From Diphasiastrum complanatum (taxonomy: Eukaryota; Streptophyta; Lycopodiopsida; Lycopodiales; Lycopodiaceae), in assembly GCA_029204225.1 (NCBI GenBank), contig CM055112.1, forward strand, positions 30,158,203-30,222,202: DNA of 64,000 nt, in the 5' to 3' direction. A program made the position numbers and the translations under genes. Every line of letters begins with the position of its first letter. Position 1 is the stretch's first letter. Of the stretch, positions 12,811 through 27,002 are shown piece after piece. The notes under the pieces were generated by a model. That model had not been told where the DNA came from, did not search any database, and saw only the letters and a program-made list of their open reading frames with translations.

Positions 12811-13445
12811 AAGAAACTAAGGGTTTTTGGCTATGTCATCCAACCCTAATCTAAGGACCATGACCTCATCTGGCGTGTCCATCTTTATGTTTTTATTTTG
12901 CAGAAAAGGATTAAGAGTTGCTTTTGAACAAGCAAATTCCTTTTGCATAACCCTAGCTTATGAATATTTCAATCTCTCTTAGATTTCAACCCTTTTGAAT
13001 GAATCTTCTTGAAGATGGCAATTCCTCCTTACCTTTGCAACTGTGATCTAACTAACTAACAAGTCGTATATTTAAAGCTATGGTTTGAACCTTGAGCTAC
13101 ATTTATGGCCTTTCAAATTAGCATATCTAAAATATTAACCATGACAATTTTTCCATAACGATCCTACTAGAGTTAATTAAGGATGAACTAGAACCTCCAG
13201 TGCTATTCGAACTTGTCACCCTTGTGAGAAAAAGTCGCTAAGGAATTGGAGTCATCACTAGAATGGAGCAAGTGTATTTTGTGCCAATGAGCTCTGGAAG
13301 TAAAGTTCAACTTCAAACGAGCCAATCACAATAATTAATACAAATTGGGCACCTTACAAGGTGTAGCCTAAGAGTATGAATAACACATAATTCTACATTG
13401 TGAAAAATTCTTCTACTCTTTTTAGAGTTTAGTGAGAACTAGACA

Positions 13446-14800
13446 TTAAATCCTCCAATTAAATAGAATCAATAGATCCACGGTTGATTTGCATTCTATC
13501 AACATAGTAGAACTTGAAGAATGGATTCCATTCAAAGATATGGAACACAAACAAATACTAGCACGAAGACCTATTAACTTGCAAAGAGTAAAACTAACAT
13601 AAAAGCGAAGGAGCAAAAACAAACGACCGTAAGCCATAAGGAGCAAGAAAAACAACAATAATCATCAAACAAAAAACCTCAATTACTAAACATTGACAAC
13701 AGAGAATAATGTTGGAATCAAATAGGAAACAAAGGTGACAACAAATAGGAAACTTAAAGAAAGTAACAAAGTCAACAAACAGAGCCCGAGAAACTAGCAC
13801 AGGAGCCAAAAAATGGTACCAACATAGCAGCAGAAAAGCAAAAATGGCAACAATAAGAAACTAGCCAAACGATAAGGACCATAGATACAAGGTTAGAATC
13901 ACGTGGGTAAAGCCTAACAAACAAAAACCTTAATCGGACTAGCACCTACAAAACGAAGACAGACCATAGACCATACACAACTCATTAAGAAACAAACAAA
14001 GGCCAAAGCAATCAAAAGAAACAAACATAAACAAAGAAAGCCAGAAAATAAACAACTCATCAAGGATAGTGTAAAGCAACCAATAGAGAAATGAGTTAGC
14101 ATAAAAAGGAAGCCATTGAGAAAAGCACCAAGGAAGAACAACACAAGACCATTAAAAAATGAAGACATAACAATATAGAGGTCCAGAGGCTCAAAAGCCC
14201 AAGAAAGTCAACAAGTACAGCAAAAACAGGAGCAAACCTTTTCAAAAGCCATAGTAGACAACACTGCAACAACAACAAGCCCATGAGCAAATCACAACAA
14301 CTAGACAACAAATATGAAGCCAAGGAGAAAAGCTAGTAGCTCGCAGCACCTCAGACACCACGACAACTAGAGTACATAGGAAACACAGGAGGCAAAGAAG
14401 CAAGAATGCATCAAGGGAGCAAAAAATACAACTGGCTTTCCACACAAACCATGCCACATGCCAAGCCACGAAATGGCCAATAAAGTGTTGTTCCAATTCA
14501 TTCCATAGTAGGAGGTCAACATTCAATAGAGAAAGAGGCACCCCACACAATCTTGTAGCCATAGCCAATCTGGGTAGGCGAAGGAAGAGAGTGTGACCAA
14601 GAAGAAGCCCATGAGCTATTCCAAGAAGAAGAAGGAATCCACAAAAAAGTGTAAAAGAGGAAAAGAAAAATGCCATACAACAAAAGCCAACAAGCACAGA
14701 CATCAAAGGTGAGGCTAGTAAGGAAAGCAAACCTTTAGGGCATTTGACGGTAGACCATGTATAGTGTGGAATAGATAGAAGAATAAGTGTGAGAGCTCTA
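13446..14800. other. Strand-asymmetric, T-poor tract of about 1.35 kb
   Basis: The plus strand is dominated by A, C and G (aaacaaagaaagcc-like text) with very few T. The minus strand therefore yields open frames full of Leu, Cys, Phe and Val (for example 14242-14823, 193 codons), which I regard as a by-product of composition rather than membrane proteins. It leads directly into LTR-like segment A. It could be a retroelement leader or a degenerate coding region. Confidence 0.4.
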
Positions 14801-15445
<645 letters not shown>

Positions 15446-15544
15446 GTTAATGTTTGTTAGAGGTTAAGGTTTCATTGTAAGCTTGCCTAACATTTTGTGA
15501 ATAGACAATATTCCTTTGGAAATGAACCACCACATGACATGAAA

Positions 15545-16583
<1,039 letters not shown>

Positions 16584-16747
16584 GAGGATGTGAGAAGTTG
16601 AGATGCACTTGTGGGCCACAAAATTTTAGAGCTGCATGACCTTAGGCAAGAGTGGCTTCATCTGCGAGGATGTGAGAAGTTGAGATGCACTTGTGAGCCA
16701 CAAAATTGCAGAGCTGCATGGTCGTAAGCAAGAGTGGCTTCATCTGC
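16584..16747. repeat. 82-bp tandem duplication
   Basis: Two adjacent copies, 16584-16665 and 16666-16747, both starting gaggatgtgagaagttgag and ending agagtggcttcatctgc, with few differences. Confidence 0.9.
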
Positions 16748-17738
16748 GATGGAGGAATAGCCAAGCCAGACACGAACATGCTTTGTGAGCTCTTTGATCT
16801 CTGTAACCCATTTTCCCCCACGTACATTGATGGAAACATAGCAGTATCTTCGAAGCTCATAAAGAGGCTAAAAAAGAAAGATGATTTGTTACGATTATTT
16901 TTTTGTCAAATTTTGTTAGATTTACTCTTTGGTCTATAAAAGCCATAAAATAAAATGTCTGGTGGAACCAAACGTCAGCGTCTGGTTCCACCGAGCTCTT
17001 TGCCACAACTATAGTGTAAAATGCACTACTTGCCTTTGAGCACATAGGTCGAAAGAGAGCATATTACAAATCAAATTGATTTTGTGACCCTTAAGAAACT
17101 AGATTTGAAGAAATCAAAATTCTAGAAAGATATAGAGATTACAAATCTTGGAATCAATCTTCACCAAAATCTAGTCACTTTGGGAAATAGACCTTGCCTA
17201 GATCACAAAGATTGAGGCTTACAAAAATTGAATCAAAACACACAAGAATCAGATTTAAACACCCCTATTGGACTCTGACCCCAAGAGTTTTGTATTGGAT
17301 TTGGTAAGTTTTGATACCAATCTATGTCCTAGTTTTCCACCACTCTTGACTAGCTTGAACAATTTGAAGATTCACCAAGATCTCAACCAAGATTGTACAC
17401 TCAAATATGGAATCCTCCCTATTCTAGATGCTCAATGGGATCACAATTTGACCCTCACACTCTCACAAAGAATTCTTTGACTAGAGTCAACATGAGCTTC
17501 ATACAATCACATGTCAATTCTACACATAAAAATTGAGAATTTTGGCCCCTACATAGGAAATCAGAAAAAATTGAAGGTACGCTAGTCAAGCAGACAAGGG
17601 AGGAAGACTATGAACCATTAGGGAGTGCAAGAGAGTCACGCGGATTGAGTGCAGCAGAAGACCAAGAACCTTGCACTTCAAATTCAGGCTATCCTCAAGC
17701 TCAAGCTTGTAAGGCAAAGTTTCTTGAGAAGGACCAAA
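16748..17738. other. Non-coding or decayed DNA with one short palindrome
   Basis: GGTGGAACCA (16961-16970) and TGGTTCCACC (16983-16992) form a 10-bp perfect inverted repeat. Nothing else is recognised; the right part probably belongs to the retroelement that carries the zinc-knuckle frame. Confidence 0.4.
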
Positions 17739-18350
17739 TGTACATATTGCTTTGAGGACCATCCAAGTAAAAGATGTCCAATCAAGAATCCGCGCTTGTT
17801 ACAAAGACAAAATGCAGAGTAGCAAGTCCAACAACAAGATTCGGTGGTTCAAAAGTCACAAATGAAATCAAGCCGACAAGGAGTTTACAAAGCGGATGGA
17901 TGTCAAAGTGATCTATCTAAATCATGAGTTTCTCCAATGAAAAGTGGCCAAGTGGAAGTCTTGGTCATATCATCTTGCATGTCACCAATCTCACAAGAGG
18001 ACCATAATAGCCTACCGGTTTACTTTGTGAAAGATCCTAAGGGATGTCCATTACCTGTGTATGCTTATCAACTCCAAGGAGATGGTATACTACACACATT
18101 ACGATGCTTTGGATGCAGAGGAAGACATCACTGAGCCAAATGTCCACATCAAAGTAATCCATCAATATTTGAACCTATGTGCGGACAATGCGGAGTTAAC
18201 CATCCATGCTTGGATTGTCCAGTATGGAACTCACAAATAGCCAGGAGGCATTTGGCATATGTAGATCGACATGCACCTGTGTTGTCCAGTCCACACATAG
18301 ACTTAATGTGCTATAAGCGAAAAATCTTAGTGCCATCTGGGGTATGAAAC
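17739..18350 (+). pseudogene. Gag-like frame with three CX2CX3HX4C zinc knuckles
   Basis: One reading frame holds CTYCFEDHPSKRC (17739-17777), CFGCRGRHH-stop-AKC (18105-18143) and CGQCGVNHPCLDC (18180-18218). All three have CX2CX3HX4C spacing, one residue shorter than the retroviral CX2CX4HX4C norm. In-frame stops occur (near 17818, near 17922 and at 18132). Zinc knuckles of this sort bind nucleic acid in gag or LINE ORF1 proteins. No reverse transcriptase lies beside it, so the element class is open. Confidence 0.6.
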
Positions 18351-18567
18351 AAGTGAGGAAGAAGTCAATTTGACAAAAGTTCCAAAGTACGCAGATGCAA
18401 TCATGGGAAAACCAACAAGAACATCACAGAAGACAAAGCTAGTAGAATCTATCAAGCCAATGGTAACTGAGGAAGTCAAGAAATTGGCAACTGATGAAGT
18501 CCAAAGGATTTTACCAAGTCTCTTGGCATAATCATGATTTCTTGCTGATGAATTACAAAAGGAGCCT

Positions 18568-19125
18568 GTGTTGACAAAGCAACTTGAAGGCAAATCAACA
18601 CAAGGTCCCAGGCAAAGTGCGACCACACAACTTTCAATTGGGAAGTGCAATACCAAGGGGGAGACTAAGGTTGATGATTGCTCTTCAACGAGCAAGATTC
18701 AACCAAAATCTGATTGCTCCACAAAGCAACAGACCACTAGCATAGTGCCAAATTTGGGTATATTCATTCTTAAACTGCCAAATCTAGGAAATTCAAGCCC
18801 AAAAAGGCCAATTGCACCGCAAGAACCAACGCCTACAATGTCTACGCCTTGTTCTCAATTGGTAAGATTGACTGCCGAGGAAAGTCTTCAAGTTAAAGAA
18901 TACCATGAATACCTAGATAGACTCAGTAGTCAAGTGAGCATGTCCTATCCACATTACGAATTGAGAGAGACAACGACAATACCACTGGGAGAAGTAGCGC
19001 CGATCTATCAGGATCAATATCAACCAGCCTTATCATGGGATCCTCTAATGGATGGTGTCGACTACCCATTTGTCGATGAACAAGGTTATCAAGAATGGCC
19101 ACCAGATTCATATGGTTATTATTGA
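18568..19125 (+). CDS. Unrecognised 185-codon ORF downstream of the zinc knuckles
   Basis: The product is polar, rich in Ser/Thr/Gln/Pro in the first half and Tyr/Asp/Pro-rich at the end (DQYQPALSWDPLMDG, PPDSYGYY). No domain is recognised. It lies in another frame from the zinc-knuckle frame just upstream and may be its frameshifted continuation, so the two are probably parts of one retroelement protein. A host gene is less likely given the surroundings. Confidence 0.35.
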   Translation: MLTKQLEGKSTQGPRQSATTQLSIGKCNTKGETKVDDCSSTSKIQPKSDCSTKQQTTSIVPNLGIFILKLPNLGNSSPKRPIAPQEPTPTMSTPCSQLVRLTAEESLQVKEYHEYLDRLSSQVSMSYPHYELRETTTIPLGEVAPIYQDQYQPALSWDPLMDGVDYPFVDEQGYQEWPPDSYGYY

Positions 19126-19461
19126 AAATCTGGCAAGTCCATGTTCTTGCTGATTATCATCAAATAAAGCCTCATGTTTTATGTAAGCGAACTCATATCT
19201 ATGCTTTTCCTAGAGCACAACAAAAATATATATCTATACATATGCTCTCTACAGACTTTCACAATGTGACTCACCTTCATCCCAAGGACTAGTCAGAGAC
19301 AGAGTGCCATGGGACTGGCACTCGTTTGGAAGCATGAGCATGTTGTTCGATTATGGGTACGACATGGAATATTCTAGAATATGGCAAGAGGCCTCTGCAA
19401 TAAGCCCAAACACTACACAACAGAAGTAGAGAGTTGAAAGTATTAGAAATAGGCGACCAGT
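19126..19461. other. Short intergenic stretch, nothing recognised
   Basis: No gene or conserved motif was seen between the unrecognised ORF and LTR-like segment B. Confidence 0.4.
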
Positions 19462-19990
<529 letters not shown>

Positions 19991-20716
19991 AACCAATAAA
20001 CCAACCCTAGAAAAGACCAAAAAGAGAGATAGCATCAGAGATGAACGTCACACCAATCTAGATTATTTCACGAGTAGATTCGAAGCTAAGATTCACAACC
20101 TTAGCAAGCCTAGATCCCCACTCCTATTTCGTCCCTTAGCCTTCTCCCCATTGAATCGAAGCCTGTTACTACACGACAAATCACTCGGTTGGAGATCCAA
20201 ACCCCGTCTTTGCCCTCTAGATCCGACTGATTAGGGAGGCACGGAAAGGGTCCAACAAATTTCCAACAATATTTCTATTACAATCCCTGATCTTGCGTAC
20301 ACTCCATATTACTGCAAAAATGTTGATCGGCCATTTCTTGTGAATTCAATGGAAAATAAAAAACTACTGACAAAGTTGGCTAGTCTATTTGGTGAACAAG
20401 CTTTCCCATTGTTGATAGTTGTACTTCTTCATCATGTTGCACTTCCACTTTATTCGTTGATGATGTTGATGAAGAATTATATTTATCATCATTTCATGCT
20501 TCTAATTCATCCTCTGATGACGTTGATGATGATTCACCACAATCATTTGGCCTATTTTTTTTCTGGATTCTTGGATTAATAGTTTTTCCCACTTGAACCT
20601 TAGGCGTTTTGTCTTGATCCCTCAGCTTTTGTAACTATCCCATCACTTTGTTGAAAGCTAATGTCCCGTGTATATCCAAAGTGTATATTAGTGGTGTTGA
20701 ATATTTTACAGCAACT
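19991..20716 (-). pseudogene. Decayed 3' continuation of minus-strand gag
   Basis: On the minus strand, beyond the gag stop at 20717, a frame with acidic/Ser-rich text (NRPNDCGESSSTSSEDELEA, about 20516-20575) is visible, typical of a linker after a gag domain. No protease or RT follows, so the element is cut off before pol. The plus-strand frame at 20340-20579 is a shadow. The part below about 20280 is unassigned. Confidence 0.4.
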
Positions 20717-21577
20717 TCACTTGTTTAGTTCATATTCTATGGTGTGAGCATGAGATCTTATGTCAGATAGTGACATTATCCAAGTTTCATGATGTATATC
20801 CCTAGATAAACAAGCTCTTATCTCAAGCTTTAAGCCTAAAACAAAGTGCTTTGTATTAAATTCCTCCATCGAATCACCATATCTATCCATTATCTGATGG
20901 AAGTCATTGAAATAGATCTCCACGGTAAACGTCTGTTGGGTAGAATGCCATACTTGGCGGTCTGTACTTGTAAATTCTTTGATGCACTTTTGTACAAAGG
21001 TTGGCCATTTATCAATGGTAACATGAGGTTCTTCACATTGTATCCAATATCGCCACCAAATATATGCAGATCCATCAAGGTACGTTCTTGTAAATTGGAT
21101 CTTGTCATGGTCACTGCTTGGATGTGATTGAAAATACCTGTGAAAGTTTTCCAACCATACTCTCACATCCATATGAGCAATTCTACCATCAAACTTGTGA
21201 AAGATATATTGTCTCTGCACTATCGTTGTTTCCACCATAGCCTGGGAAGATTGGTCCATGTAAGGATATTGGTAATGATGACATTCTAATTGATGTGAAT
21301 TCATCTATTCATTGTCACTGTCACTACTATAAACACCACCACTTGGGTTATGTTGACTGATTTGGTAAACTTGTCGATCATCATAATCATCAAGATGTGT
21401 TTCATTATGTTCCAAATAGTCTCCATATGACACTTGTTTGCACTGATTGGATTCGCTGCAATGATTGGATTTGTCATTATTGTACTCATAATACTGATCT
21501 TCAAAATCATAGTTAGATTGATCTTCATATTCAGAGTCACCGTCATCTATATGCTCAAAATCAAAATCCACATCCAT
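20717..21577 (-). pseudogene. LTR-retrotransposon gag with acidic N-terminal extension and one in-frame TAG
   Basis: The reading frame runs from ATG at 21577 to 20717. The first 90 codons are Asp/Glu/Tyr-rich (DVDFDFEHIDDGDSEYEDQ). A TAG follows at 21307-21305, and the next codon is ATG (21304). The remaining 195 codons are a plant Ty3/gypsy-type gag: FDGRIAHMDVRVWLENFHRYF, YIWWRYW, WPTFVQKCIKEF, YFNDFHQIMDRYG, FVLGLKLEIRACL. The protein would form the retroelement particle. It belongs to the element with its LTR at 23345-23855. Confidence 0.8.
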
Positions 21578-22383
21578 CTTGACAATTGAAGGGCTGGTAA
21601 GTTATGGTATAGTAAGTTGAAGTTTATGTGCAATGGACTTTGATAAATAGCTAAAATGCTCTTTTCTCCACCCACTTAAAACTCAGAGTTTTACGATGAG
21701 TGAAAGTAAAAGGCAAAAACATGTAGGTATAATACTAAGCACTTTTGCTATTTACAGTATTCAATTCTTGAGCTCAGACGGAAAAGTTATGAGGATTCGA
21801 AAGTAATTAATGAAAACACAAAACTTTGACTTAAGAAAAGGGGTCTTGAAGAAAATAAAATTGAAACATAATAATTACAAAATTTCGATAACTTATCAAT
21901 GTTAGACTCGTCATTCTGATCACTTTTAGTTTCTGCTTTGCTGAAATCCGAACTCAAACAAAGAAAATATGTACAATCACATAATGAGAATAAACTGAAA
22001 AGAAAACAATTAAAAAAAAAAGGGTTGAAAGAAAATAAAAATTGGATTCAATAGATTTTTGGAATCCATGAAACATTCATGTGCCTGTAGAAGGATAGAA
22101 AGAACCGTCAAAAATCAAAAAATTGTCGGCAAATTTTTTCCGAGCACGAAGGAGAGGTGAGGGAATAGAACATTTTTGAAAAATATTCTTTTAGAATATT
22201 TTTGGAATATTTGGAGGGAGAGAGGGAACCTGGTGCCTGGGACGCGGCTAGGGAGCCGCTGCGAGAGAGAGAGAGTGAGGGTAATATGCGTGAAAGGGAG
22301 GGTAGGGTAGAGCAGGTAGAATGATAGACGGTGGCAAAAACTAGGTGGGTAGGCCGTAGGGAGAGGAAAAGGTTTGGTGTTGC

Positions 22384-22419
<36 letters not shown>

Positions 22420-23327
22420 GGGCGTGAGAGAATAGAATTAGGGTTATGGGGAGAGAGAGCGATCGGAAGACACGGGGGGTCGCATTTAGGGTTAGGGTAG
22501 TTTTTTTTGCCCTAAAAATATTAGGGTTTTAAAAATTGGACATGGTGTCTCTATTTTTTAGCACTCCTCATTTTTCTAAACCTAATGGGCGAACATAGGG
22601 TTAGGGCTGGTTTTTTTAATTTTATTTTTGTTTTTGTTTTTTTTAGATTAAAAATCTGGCGAACCTTCAAAATGAAAGACTGAAATTTTTTTTACAAAAG
22701 AAACAAAACTTCAAGTTTCAAGAATTGAAGTGCTTCTCTCTCACTTGGAAAAATTCACAAATTCTTTTTCCAAAATTCTGGCTAGCTTGACCCATCTCCA
22801 CTAATTTGGGCAGTGTGATTTGATAAGCCGAATTACCCACAGAACAGGTCTGAAAATTTTGAAGAAAGAAAACTACCAAAACTAGAGCTAGGAATCAAGA
22901 ATTGTCATAACTTTTTTAATACTAATCCAAATGACATGCCATATGGATCAGATCAAAGCTAAAACCATCCCCTAAAATCTTATAAAAAAAAAACTTGATA
23001 TAAAAACTCAGATCAAATCTGAAAAACTCAAATAAAGTGAAAACAAAATTCTAGTCACCTATTTTGATAGCTTTTGGAAAAAGTGCAATAACTTTTGCAT
23101 ATCCTATCCAAATGGCTTGAAAATTGGTGCAAATTAAAGCTGAAACAAAGATCTACAAACCTATAGAATCAACTTAGAAATAAAAAAACTAAATTGAATG
23201 CTAAAAATTTGTCTGAACAGAACTGAAAGCCTCAAAGTTAAAAATTAGCAAAAAGAAAGCTACAAAAATAATAAACTCATCAAATCTAATGGAATTCTCA
23301 TAGAATCATCATGAATCATGGATCTAT
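21578..23327 (-). other. 5' leader of the minus-strand element
   Basis: Between the primer binding site and gag lie 1.75 kb with no long frame. Read on the plus strand it includes a GA-rich block at 22256-22440 with a short (GA)n at about 22387-22415. A long leader before gag is common in plant LTR elements. Confidence 0.5.
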
Positions 23328-23339
23328 GCTCTGATACCA
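23328..23339 (-). other. Primer binding site (initiator-Met tRNA type)
   Basis: On the minus strand the sequence is TGGTATCAGAGC, complementary to the 3' end of plant initiator methionine tRNA. It is five bases from the LTR edge at 23345, as expected for minus-strand DNA priming. Confidence 0.9.
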
Positions 23340-23344
23340 AGAAA

Positions 23345-23855
23345 TGTCATGTGCCAAATCCAAAACTAATAGCAATAACAATGAAGTAAAGCTAATAGCA
23401 AGAAAAGTACCAAGCATTCATGATAGCATATCAATAGAGAGCATAGAATCACATTAGTAATGAAAGAAAGAGTACATAGCAATGGAGATGGGCATGTATT
23501 CATGTAGTAAGGCACATGAGACCTAGCAGAGGAAATCCCCATAGCTCATATTCACAAGGAGGAAGCTAGAAGCTCTCACTTGCAAATGAGCCAAAAGGTT
23601 TCAACAAAATGATGTCTCTTGCTTAGTTATAGACAATGCTCTTACTTAACTTAACTTAGGGATAGTTAGCCCTTGTTAAGTATTATTCAAACTACATTGG
23701 GCCCTTATTGGCTTATTATCCTTATTAGTTAATTTGAAGGGCCTAAAGAGGGAACCACCTTGTTCTTAAGGCTAATAGCTCCTTTTGGGCCTACAAAGCT
23801 TACAATGGATATTATATTGTCTTAAAAAGCACTAATGTACTAAAAGTACATGACA
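23345..23855 (-). repeat. 5' LTR of the minus-strand element (TGTCATGT...ACATGACA family)
   Basis: The 511-bp LTR starts TGTCATGTACTTTTAGTACA and ends GGCACATGACA on the minus strand, with the primer binding site right after. It is closely similar, in inverse orientation, to 26186-26722, and also to 43800-44345. Shared inner words include gcccaaaaggagctattagc and aagagacatcattttg. Confidence 0.93.
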
Positions 23856-25270
23856 ACAAACTCCTAGAATCTTGTGCAAAGCTTCAATAGGACATCGAAG
23901 GTCTAACAAGGGTTTTGAAATGTCTACAAGGGTTTAACCTTCACCAAAAGACAACCCTCACATAGATACGATAAATTTTAAGTTTTCATAGGCCAGTTCA
24001 TCAGTTATAACTCATTAGAATCTCAAGGTATCGTGATCCTTCACCAAATGTTAGGCCAAATTATCAAATGATGGAGGACAATGTGGTCATTAATATCAAA
24101 AACACGAAATTGGGCAAGTATAATACACTCATGGCTTAGAATGTAATAAAGCTCAAGAATCAGCTAGTTGTTTTCCAACAACACGAGAATTTGACCAATG
24201 CACAACTAAAGCAGCTCATGAAGCGACACTACAAAAGTACGTCTAGCAGTTGCATATATGGTTTTGGATCAGATTATAGTGCACACTCGAAATTGGCTCA
24301 TTATACATTAAACTTTTGGCTAGGTGATTGAAGTGGATTTTTTGAAAGTGCTCAAAGCTTTTGCACAACAATACCAAGATTCTCCATATTTACCTATCTG
24401 ACAAGCTACCACATATGCACAGAACTTGGCATTCATGGAGATAATCAAAATGAAGTGAGAGGGTTTCTTGCCCATATTGACATTTTAACCCAGGGTGTTT
24501 AAGATTAGTTGCCAATAGTCAGGCTTTATTAAGAGTGGCAGCAAAATTTCATAACTTGAACAACCACACGATGGCTGAAAGGAGTGCATTTGACATTCTT
24601 ACGTCATCTACATGATCAAAACATCTTCATAGACTGGGTTGTGACACACCTCATCAAGAGGAGGCAAGAAGAAAAGAACTCATTCGATGTCTAGCCATGA
24701 TTTCTTTTTATAGGTATCGTGGAACCATCACCAAGATTGGAGGAGATTGTTACCTACCCGTAAGGACACGTAACAGATTACATGAGGTGACAGTCTCACT
24801 CTATGGGACAAAATGTTGGTCCAGAGCTATAGGTCATTTGGGTGCCACGTGTCAATGTCCTATTGGCTCGAGGCCACCCTTTGTATGGACCCGCGTCAGT
24901 GTGCACAACTTATGTGTGTTGTTGGTCAGACGTGACCCCTGTGGTCAAAGATGATTCCACTTGGACTATACATATAGAGGTGGATCTCCATGAGCTTGTC
25001 ATGCATTATCTTTTGGAGAACGAAGAGCTCATTCACTAGTGTCTAGGTCAGGACATTAATCTAGGCCTCAAGATGTAGGTAGGCGATGGGAAGGCATGGT
25101 GATATGGGACACCATGGCTTATTGGAGATCCGAGCTTGCTTGATGGTGGTCTATGGCTCCAATGCATAGAGGAGAGGTGGTAGTACCTCTATGGATTGGC
25201 GATGACGTAGTGTTCATCACCTGATTGTGTCTTAGAAATTATCGGATTCAGATTTGAACCAAGTAAGACA
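23856..25270 (+). other. Decayed interior, probably of the plus-strand LTR element
   Basis: No intact frame. Scraps on the plus strand look like old coding DNA, but I could not match any to gag or pol with confidence. The 85-codon frame at 24697-24954 has no recognisable content. Confidence 0.35.
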
Positions 25271-26179
25271 ATGAGCACAATGTCAATGCAAGGACACCGA
25301 AAATCAACTGAGGACAACGAACACGATGTGGAGGATTATGAGGACAATATTTTTGTTTTCAATATTGATTTTCAATTGAGCAGTACAAAGGCCAGTTCAG
25401 ACAATGAAGTTGTCAATGAGGCAAATCATTCAAGGACCTCATCTTCCTTGAGATCACAAGAACTGTTGCATCACGTTCAACCGGAAGACTTATCTAAGAC
25501 TTCTTGCAAAATAGAAGTAATAGACAAGGATAAAAAACACGATGATCTAATCTACGAAAGATTTTTCATAGAGACTTTGAGTGAAAGAGATATCATCACT
25601 CTTTGCAAGCATCTCATTCATTCAATATTCTTGGAAATGAATGTCCATTCAGAATATCAATTGTTATTTCTAGAGATGATCCATCCAAACATATTGGTTC
25701 CTATATTGAAAATTGATTATGCCAATAATTCCTTCATGTGGGATCTTAACAATTCAAATGCAATGCTCATGGTTATCATCGAAGCATTTGGATTGAACAA
25801 CAAAGTAACTACCAAACAACATGACCAAATCTTCAGGCCAGCACAGCCGGATGCAATGACAAAGTACGATTCTAAAGGAATTGGATAGATCATCCAATTT
25901 GTCATGATGCCGAAGAAGAAGACAAAAGAGGATATTGCGATTTGGTTGTCAAAAAGAAATATGGTGTTTCATCCATCTCTTCTTCGACCATCATTTTTCT
26001 TTCATGGAAACAAGGATTACAGTCTGAAGCTAGCAAAATGGATTCAATTCGACAGCTTTGGATCTGTAATGAGACAACACGTTGTTGGACAACACATCCT
26101 CAATCATGACTACTTTACCAAGGCGATCAAGCTGATCAGACAAGCGTCTTCATTTTTGAGGACAAAAATGTTTAAGTAG
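25271..26179 (+). CDS. Unrecognised ORF just upstream of an LTR, copy 1
   Basis: The frame runs for 205 codons, hits TAG at 25886-25888, then stays open in the same frame for a further 90-odd codons to 26179. Features: acidic start, KTSCKIEVIDKDKKHDDLIYE, then SERDIITLCKHLIHSIFLEM, SFMWDLNNSNAMLMVIIEAF, and after the stop LRPSFFFHGN. No known domain is recognised. A homologous copy occupies the same place in the related element at 42820-43790. The position between the interior and the polypurine tract is where plant LTR elements carry env-like or additional ORFs. No transmembrane segment is evident. Confidence 0.55.
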
Positions 26180-26185
26180 GGGGAG
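26174..26185 (+). other. Polypurine tract
   Basis: aagtagggggag directly abuts the LTR start TGTCATG at 26186. The identical tract abuts the LTR at 43800. It would prime plus-strand DNA synthesis. Confidence 0.85.
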
Positions 26186-26722
26186 TGTCATGTACTTTTA
26201 GTACATCAGTGCTTTTTAAGGCAATATAATATCCATTGTAAGCTTTGTAGGCCCAAAAGGAGCTATTAGCCTTAAGAACAAGGTGGTTCCCTCTTTAGGC
26301 CCTTCAAAGTAACTAATAAGGATAATAGGCCAATAAGGGCCCAATGTAGTTTGAATAATACTTAACAAGGGCTAACTATCCCTCAAGATAGTTAAGTTAA
26401 GTTAAGAGCATTGTCTATAACTAGGCAAGAGACATCATTTTGTTGAAATCTTTTGGCTCATTTGCAAGTGAGAGCTTCTAGCTTCCTCCTTGTGAATATG
26501 AGCTGTGGAGATTTCCTTTGCTAAGTCTCATGTGCCTTATCTACATGAATCCATGCTCATCTCCATTGCTATGTACTCTTTCTTTCATTACTAATGTGAT
26601 TCTATGGAGATCCTTGTGTTTCTAGCTCTCTATTGATATGCTATCATGAATGCTTTGTACTTTTCTTGCTATTAGCTTTACTTCATTGTTATTGCTATTA
26701 GTTTTGGATTTGGCATATGACA
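26186..26722 (+). repeat. 3' LTR of plus-strand element, copy 1
   Basis: 537-bp LTR, TGTCATGTACTTTTAGTACA ... GGCATATGACA, preceded by a polypurine tract. Same family as 23345-23855 (inverse) and 43800-44345 (direct). Confidence 0.92.
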
Positions 26723-27002
26723 TTTGTTTTACAGTACTCTGGAGGTTTGTGTAGTTTTTTTTTCTCAGAATTGATCAGCCAAAATTGCACTATTTCTAAT
26801 AGGTTGCCCATAAACCCTCTATATAAGCTTGGAATTTGACTCATTTTGGACAAATGCTAGTTGAGCTCATGCAAATTTTTTTTCACGAATACAATCATTA
26901 CCCTTCTATATACAGTCCATCATGTCTAAACAAGCTCAAACCTCAAAAAATTCTTCACGTTTTACTGATACTAATCCTTAGAAAAAGCTTGTCCAGAGGC
27001 CT
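26723..27002. other. Short spacer, nothing recognised
   Basis: AT-rich DNA to the right of the LTR; no motif or frame worth naming. Confidence 0.4.

Noticed and set aside
24842..24960. Possible host exon (GC-richer, open frame)
   Set aside because: No acceptor/donor pair in phase and no recognisable protein.
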